From positions 17,710 to 81,709 of the forward strand of contig JAAELO010000631.1 of assembly GCA_024226555.1 (NCBI GenBank): a stretch of DNA of 64,000 nt, in the 5' to 3' direction. The position numbers and the translations under genes are program-made. A model generated the notes under the pieces. It did no database searches. It had not been told where the DNA came from and worked only from the letters and a program-made list of their open reading frames with translations. Numbering within the stretch: the stretch's first letter is position 1; the number at the start of each line of letters is the position of its first letter. Of this stretch, positions 8,349 through 18,192 are shown piece after piece. Source of the stretch: Desulfobacterales bacterium (GTDB lineage Bacteria > Desulfobacterota > Desulfobacteria > Desulfobacterales > JAAELO01).

Positions 8349-9001
8349 TGGATATAAATTCAGAGAAATGGCTTGAAACTGTAAAAAACGGGTGCTCAAA
8401 ATTCAACATAGAAGTATCAGAAAATGAGCTTTCTTTATTCCAGAAATACAGCATTGAGCTTTTAAAATGGAATAGAAAAACAAATTTAACATCTATAAAA
8501 GATCCATTTGAAGTTGCCGTGAAGCACATAATTGATTCTACGTACCCGGTCAAAATAATTGATGGTGCAAAGAGAATTATCGATTTGGGTTCAGGTGGTG
8601 GATTTCCGGTTATTCCACTAAAAATTTTAAAACCTGAAATATCATTTGTCATGGTTGAATCATCAAGAAAAAAGGTTACTTTTTTAAAACATATAATTCG
8701 AACATTAAAACTTAAGAATATTGAAGCTGTGAATATTAGATGTGAAGAGCTTTCAAAAGATGATGATTACAAAATGACTTTTGATTTTGCAATTTCACGT
8801 GCTTTTACAGAGCTTGGAAGATTTATCAATTTAGCAAAACCATTCGTTTCGGAAAAGGGTAAAATTATCGCTATGAAAGGAAGAGAGATAGATGAAGAGA
8901 TAGTTGAGATGAAAAAACTTAATCTTCAATACAGTATTGATAAGTATGAACTTCCATATATTTCAGATAAGAGATCTCAAATTATAATATCACTAGGTTA
9001 A
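8348..9001 (+). CDS. rsmG: 16S rRNA (guanine-527-N7)-methyltransferase RsmG
   Basis: A 217-residue SAM-dependent methyltransferase (GidB). It has the typical N-terminal helix with Y-x-x-x-L-L-K-W-N-x-x-x-N-L-T-S-I, then H-I-I-D-S, and the SAM loop I-D-L-G-S-G-G-G-F-P-V-I-P-L-K-I at about residues 78-93. A later D-F-A-I-S-R-A-F is also conserved. It modifies 16S rRNA in the decoding region. The ATG overlaps the stop of the upstream glycosyltransferase (TAATG), indicating coupled translation. A short hairpin follows the stop. Confidence 0.95.
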   Translation: MDINSEKWLETVKNGCSKFNIEVSENELSLFQKYSIELLKWNRKTNLTSIKDPFEVAVKHIIDSTYPVKIIDGAKRIIDLGSGGGFPVIPLKILKPEISFVMVESSRKKVTFLKHIIRTLKLKNIEAVNIRCEELSKDDDYKMTFDFAISRAFTELGRFINLAKPFVSEKGKIIAMKGREIDEEIVEMKKLNLQYSIDKYELPYISDKRSQIIISLG

Positions 9002-9022
9002 AAGGTTTGAAAAACCTTTTAA
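8998..9022 (+). terminator. Hairpin after rsmG
   Basis: TTAAAAGGTTT (8998-9008) pairs with AAACCTTTTAA (9012-9022) across a three-base loop, starting at the rsmG stop codon. The stem is A/T-rich and the U-tract weak, so termination is likely but may be leaky. Confidence 0.5.
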
Positions 9023-9070
9023 TCCTTGACTTTATTCGAAAATCTAAGATAATAAAAAGTTTTTTATATT

Positions 9071-9109
9071 GGGAACCTAATAATCAAAATTAAGTTATTG
9101 GAGGTTCCC
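9071..9109. repeat. Short palindromic copy of the MITE-like family upstream of ileS
   Basis: GGGAACCTAATAATCAAAATT is followed directly by AAGTTATTGGAGGTTCCC, giving a 39-base near-palindrome with only element ends and no interior. It lies 29 bases before the ileS start, so it forms part of the ileS leader or sits next to its promoter. No flanking 4-bp duplication is seen (TATT against TAAA). Confidence 0.75.
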
Positions 9110-9138
9110 TAAATTAAATCCGCATATTGGAGAGAAAA

Positions 9139-11931
9139 ATGGATTATAAAGATACACTAAACCTTCCAAAGACAAAATTTGCTATGAAGGCAAATCTGGC
9201 TGGAAAAGAGCCAAAAAAGATAAAAGAGTGGGAAGAAAAAGGTTTATATAAAAAAATCAGAGAAGTTTCAAAAGGTAGAAAAAAGTTTATTCTACATGAT
9301 GGGCCTCCGTATGCAAATGGAAACCTTCATATGGGTCACGCTATTAATAAGATCCTGAAGGATATAATTATAAGATCAAAACAGATGAATGGATTTGATG
9401 CTCCATATGTTCCAGGTTGGGATTGTCACGGACTTCCAATTGAACACAATGTTGACAAAAAACTTGGCTCTAAAAAAAGAGATATGTCTGTTACTCAGAT
9501 ACGAAATAAGTGCAGAGATTATGCAAACAATTTCGTAAATATACAAAGAGATGAGTTTAAACGTTTTGGTATAATGGGAGAGTGGGAAAATCCATATCTA
9601 ACAATGGATTATGATTATGAAGCTTCTATCGCTAAAGAGTGTGGTGAGCTTGCACTTGGTGGAAGTATGTATGTTGGTAAAAAACCGATACACTGGTGTT
9701 GTAGTTGTCGAACAGCTCTTGCAGAGGCAGAAATTGAGCATAAGGATCATAGCTCTCCATCAATATATGTAAAATTTGAGTCAGAAGACCTAACAGGAGA
9801 TTTTCCTGAATTAAAAGGTAAAAAAACATCACTTGTTATATGGACAACAACTCCATGGACTATACCTGCCAACCTTGCTGTTTGTTTAAATGCGGAGTTT
9901 GAATATGTTGCTGTTGAGGTATCAGACAATGAAGTTCTTATTGTTGCAAAAGAACTTTCAGAGAACCTGATGAAGATATTTGGTTTTGAGAATTCAAAAG
10001 AGCTTGTAATTTTTACAGGTGAAAAGCTTGAAAATAAAAAGTGTACGCACCCAATATATGACAGAGAATCTTTAATAATTAATGGAGACCATGTAACCCT
10101 TGAAGCAGGTACAGGTTGTGTACATACTGCCCCCGGCCATGGATCAGATGACTATATAGCTTCACTAAAATATGGGATTGAGCCTTATTCACCAGTTAAT
10201 GATGGTGGAATATTTACAGATGAGGTTGAGCTTTTTAATGGTCAGTTTATAACTAAAGCAAACCCAATGATAATAGAAACTCTCGAACAAAAAGGAGCTC
10301 TATTAAATTCTGAAGATATATCTCACTCCTATCCACATTGCTGGAGATGCAAAAAACCTGTGATTTTCAGAGCGACTCCTCAGTGGTTTGTTTCCATGGA
10401 TAATACAAAACTTAGAGAGAAATCTTTAAAAGAGATAGACAATGTAAAATGGATTCCTTCATGGGGTAGAGAGAGAATCTACGGAATGATTGAGAACAGA
10501 CCTGATTGGTGTTTATCAAGACAAAGATCCTGGGGTGTCCCAATTCCTGTTTTCCATTGTGAAAAATGTGAAGGGGTTTTCGTTTCAAGAGAGTCTGTGG
10601 ATAAAGTTTATGATCTTTTCTGTGAACAAGGAGCTGATGTTTGGTTTGATAATGATGCTAAATATTTAATGCCTGAAGGATCAACCTGTAAATGTGGTTC
10701 TACAGACTTCATAAAAGATGGAAATATATTAGATGTCTGGTTTGACTCAGGAACAAGTCATGCAGCTGTTTTAGATAAAAGAGATTATTTACAAAGACCT
10801 GCAGATCTTTATCTTGAGGGAAGCGATCAGCACAGAGGTTGGTTTCATAGTTCATTATTAACAGCAGTTGGTAGAACGGATAAAGCACCTTACAAATCGG
10901 TTTTAACCCATGGATTTGTAGTTGATAAAAATGGTCGCAAAATGTCAAAATCTGTTGGAAATGTGATTCCACCTAAGAAAATAATCGATCAGTATGGTGC
11001 TGAAATACTAAGGCTTTGGGTATCAGCTTCAGATTACAGAGATGATATACGAATATCAGATAACATTGTAAAACAGTTATCCGATTCATATAGAAGAATT
11101 CGAAATACATGCAGATATATGCTTGGAAACTTTAATGGATTTAATCCAATAACTGATATGGTTTCCTATGAAGAGATGACAGATCTTGACAGATATACTT
11201 TATCCAAGCTTGGTAAATTAATAGATAAATCTTTAAATGCTTATGAGACTTATGAGTTCCATACTATCTACCATTCACTTCACAACTTCTGTATTGTAGA
11301 TCTTTCATCATTTTATCTGGATATAATTAAGGACAGACTTTACACTCTTCCAGAGTCTGATTTAACAAGAAAGAGTGCAGTTACTGTAATGTATATATTA
11401 ACGGATTCTATTGCACGTCTAATGGCTCCGATTCTGCCATTCACTTCAGATGAGGTTTGGGAACATATGCCTGAATTTGAAGGTAAAGATGAAAGTATCC
11501 ATTTAATTTCTCTTCCGGAATCTAAAGATGAATGGAAAAATGAAGAGAATTTTAAAAAATGGGAACAGATAGTATCCATAAGAAATGAAGTTACAAAAGC
11601 TCTTGAGAAAGCACGTGCTGATAAAATGATAGGTCACCCTCTTGATGCAGAAATTAACCTTTCATTAGGAGAAAACTTTGAATTGTTTAATTCCTATAAA
11701 GAGGATTTAAGGGATATCTTTATCGTTTCAAATGTTAATATATTTGAAAATGAAAAGTTTGAAGGTGCATATGATAGTGAAGAGATAGAATCTTTATCTA
11801 TAAAAGTTAAAAAAGCTGGTGGTGATAAATGTGCAAGGTGCTGGGTTTATGATGAAAGTGTAGGTTCAAATACAAAGCATCCAACTGCTTGCAACAGATG
11901 TGTATCTTCACTTGAAACTTTAGGATTATAA
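9139..11931 (+). CDS. ileS: Isoleucyl-tRNA synthetase
   Basis: Class-I synthetase that charges tRNA-Ile, 930 residues, the normal bacterial length. ATP-site signature H-M-G-H occurs at about residues 64-67 in [13 protein letters not shown], and K-M-S-K-S in [11 protein letters not shown] at about 600. The editing (CP1) region has [11 protein letters not shown] and [12 protein letters not shown]. The C-terminal zinc finger C-A-R-C-W ... C-N-R-C marks the bacterial type. ATG at 9139 with GGAGAG at 9129-9134 is preferred to an in-frame TTG at 9127. lspA follows after 13 bases, a common ileS-lspA pairing. Confidence 0.98.
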   Translation: MDYKDTLNLPKTKFAMKANLAGKEPKKIKEWEEKGLYKKIREVSKGRKKFILHDGPPYANGNLHMGHAINKILKDIIIRSKQMNGFDAPYVPGWDCHGLPIEHNVDKKLGSKKRDMSVTQIRNKCRDYANNFVNIQRDEFKRFGIMGEWENPYLTMDYDYEASIAKECGELALGGSMYVGKKPIHWCCSCRTALAEAEIEHKDHSSPSIYVKFESEDLTGDFPELKGKKTSLVIWTTTPWTIPANLAVCLNAEFEYVAVEVSDNEVLIVAKELSENLMKIFGFENSKELVIFTGEKLENKKCTHPIYDRESLIINGDHVTLEAGTGCVHTAPGHGSDDYIASLKYGIEPYSPVNDGGIFTDEVELFNGQFITKANPMIIETLEQKGALLNSEDISHSYPHCWRCKKPVIFRATPQWFVSMDNTKLREKSLKEIDNVKWIPSWGRERIYGMIENRPDWCLSRQRSWGVPIPVFHCEKCEGVFVSRESVDKVYDLFCEQGADVWFDNDAKYLMPEGSTCKCGSTDFIKDGNILDVWFDSGTSHAAVLDKRDYLQRPADLYLEGSDQHRGWFHSSLLTAVGRTDKAPYKSVLTHGFVVDKNGRKMSKSVGNVIPPKKIIDQYGAEILRLWVSASDYRDDIRISDNIVKQLSDSYRRIRNTCRYMLGNFNGFNPITDMVSYEEMTDLDRYTLSKLGKLIDKSLNAYETYEFHTIYHSLHNFCIVDLSSFYLDIIKDRLYTLPESDLTRKSAVTVMYILTDSIARLMAPILPFTSDEVWEHMPEFEGKDESIHLISLPESKDEWKNEENFKKWEQIVSIRNEVTKALEKARADKMIGHPLDAEINLSLGENFELFNSYKEDLRDIFIVSNVNIFENEKFEGAYDSEEIESLSIKVKKAGGDKCARCWVYDESVGSNTKHPTACNRCVSSLETLGL

Positions 11932-11944
11932 AAAAAGGTTTTAT

Positions 11945-12460
11945 ATGTTTAAAAAGATTCTCGATAGTTTGGAAATTTCTAAAGAAAAAATAATCAGATT
12001 AGCTATTATAGCATTTATTTTTATACCATTAGATCAGATAACCAAAAAGATAATAACTTTGAATGTGAAGATCTATGAAATAATACCTGTTATTCCAGGT
12101 TTTTTTGATATAACCCATCTTTTAAATAAAGGTGGGTTTTTCGGATTTTTATCAGGGCAAAGCATTGGGATACGGATAGCTGTTTTTTTAATATTTTCCG
12201 GTCTTGCAACGCTTTTGGTACTTTATTACTACTTTAAAATACCATACAAAATAAATACCCTTTCATATGCAACAGCTCTTATTTTTGCCGGTGCAATTGG
12301 AAATATTATTGATAGAGTCCGTTTTCAGCAGGTTGTTGATTTTCTTGATTTTCACCTATTTGGATGGCACTGGCCTGCATTCAATGTCGCAGATATAGCT
12401 ATTTCTATAGGTGTAATGTTGTTTTTTTATAATATGATTTTTCTAAAAGATGAATTTTAA
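11945..12460 (+). CDS. lspA: Lipoprotein signal peptidase (signal peptidase II)
   Basis: A 171-residue inner-membrane aspartic protease that cleaves prolipoprotein signal peptides after Lgt has lipidated the cysteine. Four hydrophobic segments are visible. The two catalytic aspartates lie in G-N-I-I-D-R (about residue 121) and F-N-V-A-D-I-A-I-S-I-G-V (about 151). D-Q-I-T-K near residue 26 is the usual N-terminal motif; the usual N-x-G-x-x-F-G segment reads N-K-G-G-F-F-G. It sits between ileS and lgt, so the two lipoprotein-processing enzymes are adjacent and probably co-transcribed. Confidence 0.95.
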   Translation: MFKKILDSLEISKEKIIRLAIIAFIFIPLDQITKKIITLNVKIYEIIPVIPGFFDITHLLNKGGFFGFLSGQSIGIRIAVFLIFSGLATLLVLYYYFKIPYKINTLSYATALIFAGAIGNIIDRVRFQQVVDFLDFHLFGWHWPAFNVADIAISIGVMLFFYNMIFLKDEF

Positions 12461-12473
12461 ATAAGGAATTACA

Positions 12474-13244
12474 ATGCATCCGATTTTAATAAATATAGGA
12501 CCGATTCCAATAAGAAGTTACGGATTTTTTATAGCTATTGGTTTTCTTTTTGGTACATGGCTTGTAAAAAAAGAAGCAAACAGATTAGGTGAAAATACTG
12601 AAGCTATTTTAGATATGTCATTCTGGTGCCTTTTAGGTGGAATTGCGATGTCCAGAGTTTTTCATATATTTACCGACCTCAGTTCATATCTTGCTGATCC
12701 TTTAAGAATTTTTAAAATATGGGAAGGTGGTTTAGTATTTTATGGCGGTTTTATCGGAGCATTTATCGTATGCTTAATCTACATATATAAATATAAATTC
12801 AACACTTGGAAAATCGCTGATATTGCAGCTCCTGCAGTTGCACTTGGTCACAGTATTGCACGTATAGGTTGCCTTATGGCTGGATGCTGCCATGGAAAAG
12901 TTTGTGACCTCCCCTGGGCAATCACATTTAAAGCTCAAGGATCAATAGCTCCTCTAAATATGCCTCTTCATCCCACACAGATTTATTCATCAATTAGTAA
13001 TTTCTGTATCTTCCTTTTCCTGATGTATATCAGAAAAAAGAAAATATTTGATGGACAGGTTTTCTGGATTTATGTCCTTATCTATGCGATTACAAGATCA
13101 ATTGTTGAGTTGTTTCGTGGTGACCATCAAAGGGGATTCTTTTGGGTTTTTTCAACTTCTCAAACAATCGGGATTTTAATGGTATCACTATCCATATTCA
13201 TGCTTTTCTATCTAATGAAGAAAACAAAAGATGAAAGAAATTAA
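12474..13244 (+). CDS. lgt: Prolipoprotein diacylglyceryl transferase
   Basis: A 256-residue membrane enzyme that moves diacylglycerol from phosphatidylglycerol to the lipobox cysteine. It has about seven hydrophobic segments, the early I-R-S-Y-G-F-F-I-A-I-G, G-G-L-V-F-Y-G-G-F-I-G, and the Lgt signature region H-S-I-A-R-I-G-C-L-M-A-G-C-C-H-G. That last form, with cysteines rather than N-F-x-N, is seen in a subset of Lgt proteins. The H-P-T-Q-I-Y-S motif follows. AAGGAATT precedes the ATG. The 3' end overlaps holA by 14 bases. Several lipobox proteins in this window are its expected substrates. Confidence 0.95.
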   Translation: MHPILINIGPIPIRSYGFFIAIGFLFGTWLVKKEANRLGENTEAILDMSFWCLLGGIAMSRVFHIFTDLSSYLADPLRIFKIWEGGLVFYGGFIGAFIVCLIYIYKYKFNTWKIADIAAPAVALGHSIARIGCLMAGCCHGKVCDLPWAITFKAQGSIAPLNMPLHPTQIYSSISNFCIFLFLMYIRKKKIFDGQVFWIYVLIYAITRSIVELFRGDHQRGFFWVFSTSQTIGILMVSLSIFMLFYLMKKTKDERN

Positions 13245-14610
13245 ATTTTCTGATTTTAAAAACTTAAAAGAAGAAGATCTTTTAAAGAGTAATGTTTTTC
13301 TTATATTTGGAGAGAGTTTTCTCTATAAGAAAATTCTGAATAATATAGTAAATACGTTATTACCAGATGACGAAAAGGAACTTAATTTTGAGAGTTTAGA
13401 GAGCTCTGTAAATGAAATCAGTGAAATTACAGAAGCTCTTACAACTTATTCTTTCTTTTCCGACAGAAAAATAATCCATCTGTCAGACTCTAAAATATTT
13501 TATTCAAAAAAAAATGATAACGATCTAATTGAGAAAGCCAAAATTGCTTTTGATAAGGGTGAAAACAGGAAATCAGCAAAATTCATAATAAATTATCTTT
13601 CTCTTAATAAAAAAAATTTAGATTCCATAGAGTTTTTAAAGAGCAAAATAGAACCTAATGGATGGATAGAAGAAATAATTGAATTTTGCAGGGAAAAAAA
13701 ATTAAAAGTACTAAAAAGCAGTGATGATCAGAAAATTATCGTTGATCTGATTGGTAATATGCTTGAAAATAACTTTTTTATTATTACATCAGATAAAGTA
13801 GATAAAAGAAACTCTGTTTATAAAGCTATCAAAAAGAATGGTATATTGATTGACTGCTCTGTATCAAAAAGTGAAAGACGTGATGATAAACAGAAACAGG
13901 AATTACTTTTAAGAGAACATGCCAGACATCAATTAGACAAAGTTTCTAAAGGCATAAATAATGATGCTTTAGCAAAACTGATCAGCTTAACAGGTTTTAA
14001 ACTTGAAACATTCTCTGACAACATTGAGAAACTGATAAACTTTAGTGGAAAACGAAAAAAAATTACAATAGAAGATGTTGGTTCAGTTCTTAAAAGAACC
14101 AAAACAGATCCTATTTTTGAATTAACAGGTGCTGTTGCTGAAAAAAAATTAAATGAATCACTTTTTTTTCTTAAATCTCTATTGAAAGAAAACTTTCATC
14201 CACTCCAAATACTAACTGCTATATCAAATCAAATTAGAAAACTGATTCTATCGAGGGATTTCATCGATAGCAAATATGGTAAATCCTGGTCATCAAACTG
14301 TAATTTTAATGTTTTTAAAAGTCAGGTTATGCAGGATATTATTTCTTTCGATAGTAAAACAAAAGAGATATGTAAAAGTCATAACGAATCTTTGGGTTTA
14401 AAAAAGGAAACGGATTTAATGCTTGCTAAGAATCCAAAAAGTCCTTATCCAGTGTATTTGTCACTAAAAAATGCATCAAAATTTACTAAAAAAAGTCTTT
14501 TAAACATTCATTACGAAATTACGAAATCCGATAAAATCTTAAAGACCAGTGCTAACAACCCTGTTATGGTCATAGAAAACATAATCTTCAAAATTTGTAG
14601 TTTGGTGTAA
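13231..14610 (+). CDS. holA: DNA polymerase III delta subunit, enlarged
   Basis: The delta subunit opens the sliding clamp within the clamp loader. Family features are an early L-I-F-G-E-S-F-L-Y (P-loop-like strand of the AAA+ fold), D-L-I-G-N-M near residue 170, the H-Q-L-D-K-V-S / L-I-S-L-T-G-F-K-L region, D-V-G-S-V-L-K-R-T-K-T-D-P-I-F-E-L-T, and a C-terminal collar with N-Q-I-R-K-L-I. At 459 residues it is about 100 longer than usual. The extra part seems to be a lysine-rich helical insert at roughly residues 90-165. It overlaps lgt by 14 bases and is followed after two bases by a 67-residue gene. Confidence 0.85.
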   Translation: MKEIKFSDFKNLKEEDLLKSNVFLIFGESFLYKKILNNIVNTLLPDDEKELNFESLESSVNEISEITEALTTYSFFSDRKIIHLSDSKIFYSKKNDNDLIEKAKIAFDKGENRKSAKFIINYLSLNKKNLDSIEFLKSKIEPNGWIEEIIEFCREKKLKVLKSSDDQKIIVDLIGNMLENNFFIITSDKVDKRNSVYKAIKKNGILIDCSVSKSERRDDKQKQELLLREHARHQLDKVSKGINNDALAKLISLTGFKLETFSDNIEKLINFSGKRKKITIEDVGSVLKRTKTDPIFELTGAVAEKKLNESLFFLKSLLKENFHPLQILTAISNQIRKLILSRDFIDSKYGKSWSSNCNFNVFKSQVMQDIISFDSKTKEICKSHNESLGLKKETDLMLAKNPKSPYPVYLSLKNASKFTKKSLLNIHYEITKSDKILKTSANNPVMVIENIIFKICSLV

Positions 14611-14612
14611 AA

Positions 14613-14816
14613 TTGGGTTTTATAAAAAATCAACAGATTAAAATAGCTGCAAACCTTTTGGAATGGAAACTTAAAAATGATGGAATGAAAGTTCCTGAAA
14701 GAAAAATTCTTAAAGCTCAGGCAGAAAAGGTTGTGGATGAAGCTATTAAAATTACAAAAACAAGAGGGATAAATATCCTATCTATTCTTAAAGAGCTTAT
14801 TAATAAGCAAAAGTAA
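14613..14816 (+). CDS. Small basic unrecognised protein after holA
   Basis: A 67-residue, lysine-rich, helical protein of unknown function. The frame opens with TTG at 14613, two bases after the holA stop, so it would rely on coupling; the TTTGGTG just before holA ends is only a weak ribosome binding site. ATG codons at about 14679 and 14685 are in frame and would give a protein about 22 residues shorter. It is not ribosomal protein S20, which often lies near holA. A perfect 12-bp hairpin follows the stop. Confidence 0.55.
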   Translation: MGFIKNQQIKIAANLLEWKLKNDGMKVPERKILKAQAEKVVDEAIKITKTRGINILSILKELINKQK

Positions 14817-14842
14817 CTTGCGAAATAAATCGCAAGTTACTT
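14811..14842. terminator. Bidirectional hairpin between the holA operon and ald
   Basis: AAGTAACTTGCG (14811-14822) pairs perfectly with CGCAAGTTACTT (14831-14842) across an eight-base loop. It overlaps the last codons of the 67-residue gene and lies between convergent transcripts. The T-tract is better on the minus strand (ACTTTTGCTT), so it probably ends ald transcription as well. Confidence 0.75.
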
Positions 14843-14848
14843 ATCGGG

Positions 14849-14883
14849 GTAATTCAGACAAAAGTCAGTTTTTAGAGATTCCT
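14849..14883 (+). repeat. Truncated right end of a MITE-like element
   Basis: GTAATTCAGACAAAAGTCAG followed by TTTTTAGAGATTCC matches the right-hand portion of full copies (GTAATTCGGTCAAAAGGCA then ATTATTAGAGATTCCC). The left half is missing. It lies between the hairpin at 14811-14842 and the stop of ald. Confidence 0.7.
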
Positions 14884-14890
14884 GATATTT

Positions 14891-16003
14891 TTATAGAAGG
14901 GAATCTATATCAGTGTAATCCAGTCCAAAAGCTTCTGCAACTGCTTCATATGTAACTTTACCAGAAACAATATTTGCTCCAAGTTTGATTGGCTCACTAT
15001 CCTGCATAGCTTTTTTCCATCCCTTATTAGCAATTTCAACAGCATAAGGAAGGGTTGCATTTGTTAATGCAAGAGTCGATGTTCTTGCAACAGCACCAGG
15101 CATGTTAGCTACACAATAATGTACAACTCCTTCAACTTCATAAACAGGTTCAGTGTGGGTTGTTGCTTTTGAAGTTTCAAAACATCCACCCTGATCAATA
15201 GCAACATCAACAATAACTGTACCATTTTCAAGATCTTTAAGATCATCACGGGATAAAAGCTTAGGAGCTTTAGCACCAGGAATAAGAACAGCACCAACGA
15301 TTAGATCTGATTTTTTTGCAATTTCTCTGATTGTTGCTGAGTTTGACATCAATGTAAAACAATTTTTAGGCATTACATCATTAAGATATCTTAATCTATC
15401 AAGATTATTATCAAGTAGGTATACTTTTGCTCCAAGTCCGCAAGCCATCTTAGCAGCATTAATACCAACAATACCACCACCAATAACCAGAACAGTACCA
15501 GGGTTTACTCCAGGAACTCCTCCAAGTAAAACTCCTTTACCACCCTGAGGTTTTTCGAGATATTTTGCACCTTCCTGAACACTCATTCTACCTGCAACTT
15601 CACTCATTGGAGTAAGAAGTGGAAGAGAACCATTAGGAAGTTGTATGGTTTCATAAGCAATGTTTATTGCTTCGCTTTTTATAAGAGCGTTAGTTTGAGG
15701 CTCATCTGCTGCAAGGTGTAGATATGTGAATACAATTTGATCTTTTCTAATCATGTCATATTCTGAAGGTTGTGGTTCTTTAACATGCATTACCATGTCA
15801 GATCTTTCAAAAATTTCTTTTGCTGTAGCTACAATCTCAGCTCCGGCATTAATATATTCATCATTGCTAAAACCACTACCCATTCCGGCTTTATTTTCAA
15901 CAAGAACAGTATGATTATTGTTTTTCATAACTTCAACACCAGCAGGTGTCATACAAACTCTGTGTTCTTCAACCTTGATCTCTTTTAATATACCTACTAT
16001 CAT
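14891..16003 (-). CDS. ald: Alanine dehydrogenase
   Basis: NAD-dependent enzyme that interconverts L-alanine with pyruvate and ammonia. It has 370 residues, the family length. Pyruvate-binding and catalytic residues are K75 (V-M-H-V-K-E-P) and H96 (T-Y-L-H-L-A). The Rossmann loop is V-L-V-I-G-G-G-I-V-G-I-N-A-A near 171-185, and D-V-A-I-D-Q-G-G carries the conserved aspartate. TTTCCTTT on the plus strand gives a GGAAAC ribosome binding site. An Lrp-type regulator gene lies 29 bases upstream on the same strand and an alanine/Na+ symporter is divergent. Together they suggest alanine uptake and oxidation under Lrp-like control. Confidence 0.97.
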   Translation of the reverse strand: MIVGILKEIKVEEHRVCMTPAGVEVMKNNNHTVLVENKAGMGSGFSNDEYINAGAEIVATAKEIFERSDMVMHVKEPQPSEYDMIRKDQIVFTYLHLAADEPQTNALIKSEAINIAYETIQLPNGSLPLLTPMSEVAGRMSVQEGAKYLEKPQGGKGVLLGGVPGVNPGTVLVIGGGIVGINAAKMACGLGAKVYLLDNNLDRLRYLNDVMPKNCFTLMSNSATIREIAKKSDLIVGAVLIPGAKAPKLLSRDDLKDLENGTVIVDVAIDQGGCFETSKATTHTEPVYEVEGVVHYCVANMPGAVARTSTLALTNATLPYAVEIANKGWKKAMQDSEPIKLGANIVSGKVTYEAVAEAFGLDYTDIDSLL

Positions 16004-16032
16004 TTTAGTTTCCTTTATTTTTAGTTTTTATG

Positions 16033-16476
16033 TTACAAAATGTACGGGGTTTTAAGGTTAAAACCTTTATAAACTACAAAGCTTTCAACACTTTTCACCC
16101 CATCAATCTTAGTAACCTGCTCTGTTATAAACTGAAGCAGTGTAAGGTTCTCATTTAATAAAACCCTTATTATCAGATCATACCTACCAGTTACGATAGA
16201 TACAGATGAAACACCTCTTAAAGAACTAAACTCATCTCCTTTTTTTAAAAGATCCATATCGTCTAGTTTTACACCAAAAATAACCTCCTGATGACCTGGT
16301 ATAGCTTCGGCATCAACCAAACCAGTGATATCAAGAACTTTATCTTCAATTAGTTTGTTAACTCTCGATCTTACAGTATTTTCTGTAATATTGAGATCTT
16401 CAGCAATTTTTTTATATGATTTACGACCATCACGAAGATGTTTAATGATATTTATGTTGGTTTTGTCAATTTTCAA
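16033..16476 (-). CDS. Lrp/AsnC-family transcriptional regulator
   Basis: A 147-residue regulator with an N-terminal winged helix (I-I-K-H-L-R-D-G-R-K-S-Y-K-K-I-A-E-D-L-N-I-T-E-N-T-V-R-S-R at residues 9-37) and a C-terminal RAM ligand-binding half (G-R-Y-D-L-I-I-R-V-L, about residues 102-111). Members form octamers that sense amino acids. Its position directly upstream of ald on the same strand and facing the symporter makes alanine a likely effector, as for AldR-type regulators. It would be expected to bind in the 333-base gap between it and the symporter. Confidence 0.92.
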   Translation of the reverse strand: MKIDKTNINIIKHLRDGRKSYKKIAEDLNITENTVRSRVNKLIEDKVLDITGLVDAEAIPGHQEVIFGVKLDDMDLLKKGDEFSSLRGVSSVSIVTGRYDLIIRVLLNENLTLLQFITEQVTKIDGVKSVESFVVYKGFNLKTPYIL

Positions 16477-16809
16477 GAATTTTATCCTAATTAAATATTT
16501 ATAATTTATTCTTATAGATCCACTATAGGTGTGAGTGCGTATTATGTCAATATAAAATTATTGTATTTATATATACATAAATATATAAAATATATATTGA
16601 GGTAAAACAATGTTTAGCATAGCATAAGGTGTTCGTGCCTAATGTGGCATATTGTATTTTACAAATGATCAATATTCTACAATTTAAGTAAGATACATAT
16701 TTATATTTGAAGTTTTGCTTGCAAAGCCTGTTTCATATTATATATGTAACTTAAATGACAAAGAGATTTGTTAGGTTTTTATATTTTAATTCATGAGGAG
16801 GGGTACAAA
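16477..16809. promoter_or_regulatory. Divergent control region between the Lrp-type gene and the alanine symporter
   Basis: About 330 non-coding bases separate divergent transcripts of one pathway. The stretch is very A/T-rich and contains ATATATA runs near 16570-16600, which Lrp-type proteins can favour. A possible promoter for the symporter is TTGCTT (16715-16720) with TATTAT (16736-16741), though the 15-base spacer is short. GAGGAGGGG at 16795-16803 is a strong ribosome binding site for the symporter. No confident operator was found by eye. Confidence 0.45.
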
Positions 16810-18177
16810 TTGGAAGCATTGAACAGTTTTGTAAGTCAAATAAACAGTTTCGCTTGGGGACCAATCATGATTATTTTCCTGGTTGGTACGGGTGTAGTTC
16901 TGTCTCTTGGGACTGTTTTCGTACAATTTAGAAGATTAGGAACAGCTTTTAAGCTACTATTTTCTAAAGAACATGTTGGAGAAGGTGATATAACACCATT
17001 TCAGGCTTTAATGACATCACTATCAGCAACTATTGGAACTGGTAATATTGCTGGTGTTGCAACAGCAATTGCAGCTGGTGGACCTGGTGCTGTTTTCTGG
17101 ATGTGGGTTACAGCAGCTTTTGGTGGTGCTACTAAATATGGTGAAGCACTTCTTGCCATTAAGTACAGAATAACAAACGAAGATGGTGAAAGATCCGGTG
17201 GACCAATGTACTACATTAAACTTGGTATGGCTGATAAGTTTGGTGGTAACTGGGCATGGTTAGGATTCTGTTTTGCTTTGTTTGGTGTTGTTGCATCTTT
17301 TGGTATTGGTAATATGGTTCAATCAAACTCTGTTGCTGCTGCTCTTAAAGATAGTTACAGTATTAATCCATGGATTACAGGTGGAATTGCTGCTGTTCTT
17401 ACAGCTTTGGTTATTATTGGTGGTATAAAATCAATTGGTAAAGTAACTTCAAAAATAGTTCCTGTTATGGCAGTATTATTTGTTGCCGCTTCTCTTATAA
17501 TAATATTTATGAATCTTGGTAAAATTCCCGCTGCTTTCGCAATGATTTTTGATAATGCTTTTTCTGGAAAAGCTGTTGGTGGTGCTTTAATCGGTACAGT
17601 TATAAGGTATGGTGTTGCTCGTGGTGTTTTCTCAAATGAAGCTGGTCTTGGTAGTGCTCCTATAGCTCACGCTGCTTCAAAAAATAATGATCCTGTTACA
17701 CAGGGTTTAATAGCTTCACTTGGTTCATTTATTGATACTCTTGTAATCTGTACAATGACAGCACTGGTTATTTTAATTTCTGGTCTACTAACATTAGATC
17801 CTGTTAGTGGTTTGATGACAATTAAAAATAAACTTACTGGTGCAGCTCTTACTTCACAGGCATTTGGAGCTACAATTCCTGGTGGAGAGCATGTTATAGC
17901 AATTGGTATTGTATTCTTTGCGTTTTCAACAATACTTGGTTGGTACTACTATGGATCAAAGTGTTTTGAGTATATATTCGGTGTAAAATCTATTATTGCT
18001 TATAAAGTTGCCTGGGTAGCATTTGTTGTGATTGGATCTGGAATTAAAATCGGTTTTGTATGGAACCTATCAGATACATTTAATGGACTAATGGCTATAC
18101 CAAACTTAATAGCACTTCTTGCTCTATCTCCAGTAATTTTTGCACTAACAAAAGAGTATTCAGACAAAAACAAATAA
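16810..18177 (+). CDS. Alanine/glycine:Na+ symporter (AgcS family)
   Basis: An inner-membrane sodium-coupled transporter for alanine or glycine with about ten hydrophobic segments. Family motifs include F-Q-A-L-M-T-S-L-S-A-T-I-G-T-G-N-I-A-G-V-A-T-A-I, G-A-V-F-W-M-W, E-A-L-L-A-I-K-Y-R and F-S-N-E-A-G-L-G-S-A-P-I-A-H-A-A. The frame is open from 16768, but TTG at 16810 is the likely start because the ribosome binding site GAGGAGGGG ends seven bases before it. That gives 455 residues, close to the family norm. It is divergent from the Lrp-type gene and ald, which supports alanine as substrate. A strong terminator follows. Confidence 0.95.
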   Translation: MEALNSFVSQINSFAWGPIMIIFLVGTGVVLSLGTVFVQFRRLGTAFKLLFSKEHVGEGDITPFQALMTSLSATIGTGNIAGVATAIAAGGPGAVFWMWVTAAFGGATKYGEALLAIKYRITNEDGERSGGPMYYIKLGMADKFGGNWAWLGFCFALFGVVASFGIGNMVQSNSVAAALKDSYSINPWITGGIAAVLTALVIIGGIKSIGKVTSKIVPVMAVLFVAASLIIIFMNLGKIPAAFAMIFDNAFSGKAVGGALIGTVIRYGVARGVFSNEAGLGSAPIAHAASKNNDPVTQGLIASLGSFIDTLVICTMTALVILISGLLTLDPVSGLMTIKNKLTGAALTSQAFGATIPGGEHVIAIGIVFFAFSTILGWYYYGSKCFEYIFGVKSIIAYKVAWVAFVVIGSGIKIGFVWNLSDTFNGLMAIPNLIALLALSPVIFALTKEYSDKNK

Positions 18178-18192
18178 TATTCTTATAAAAAT

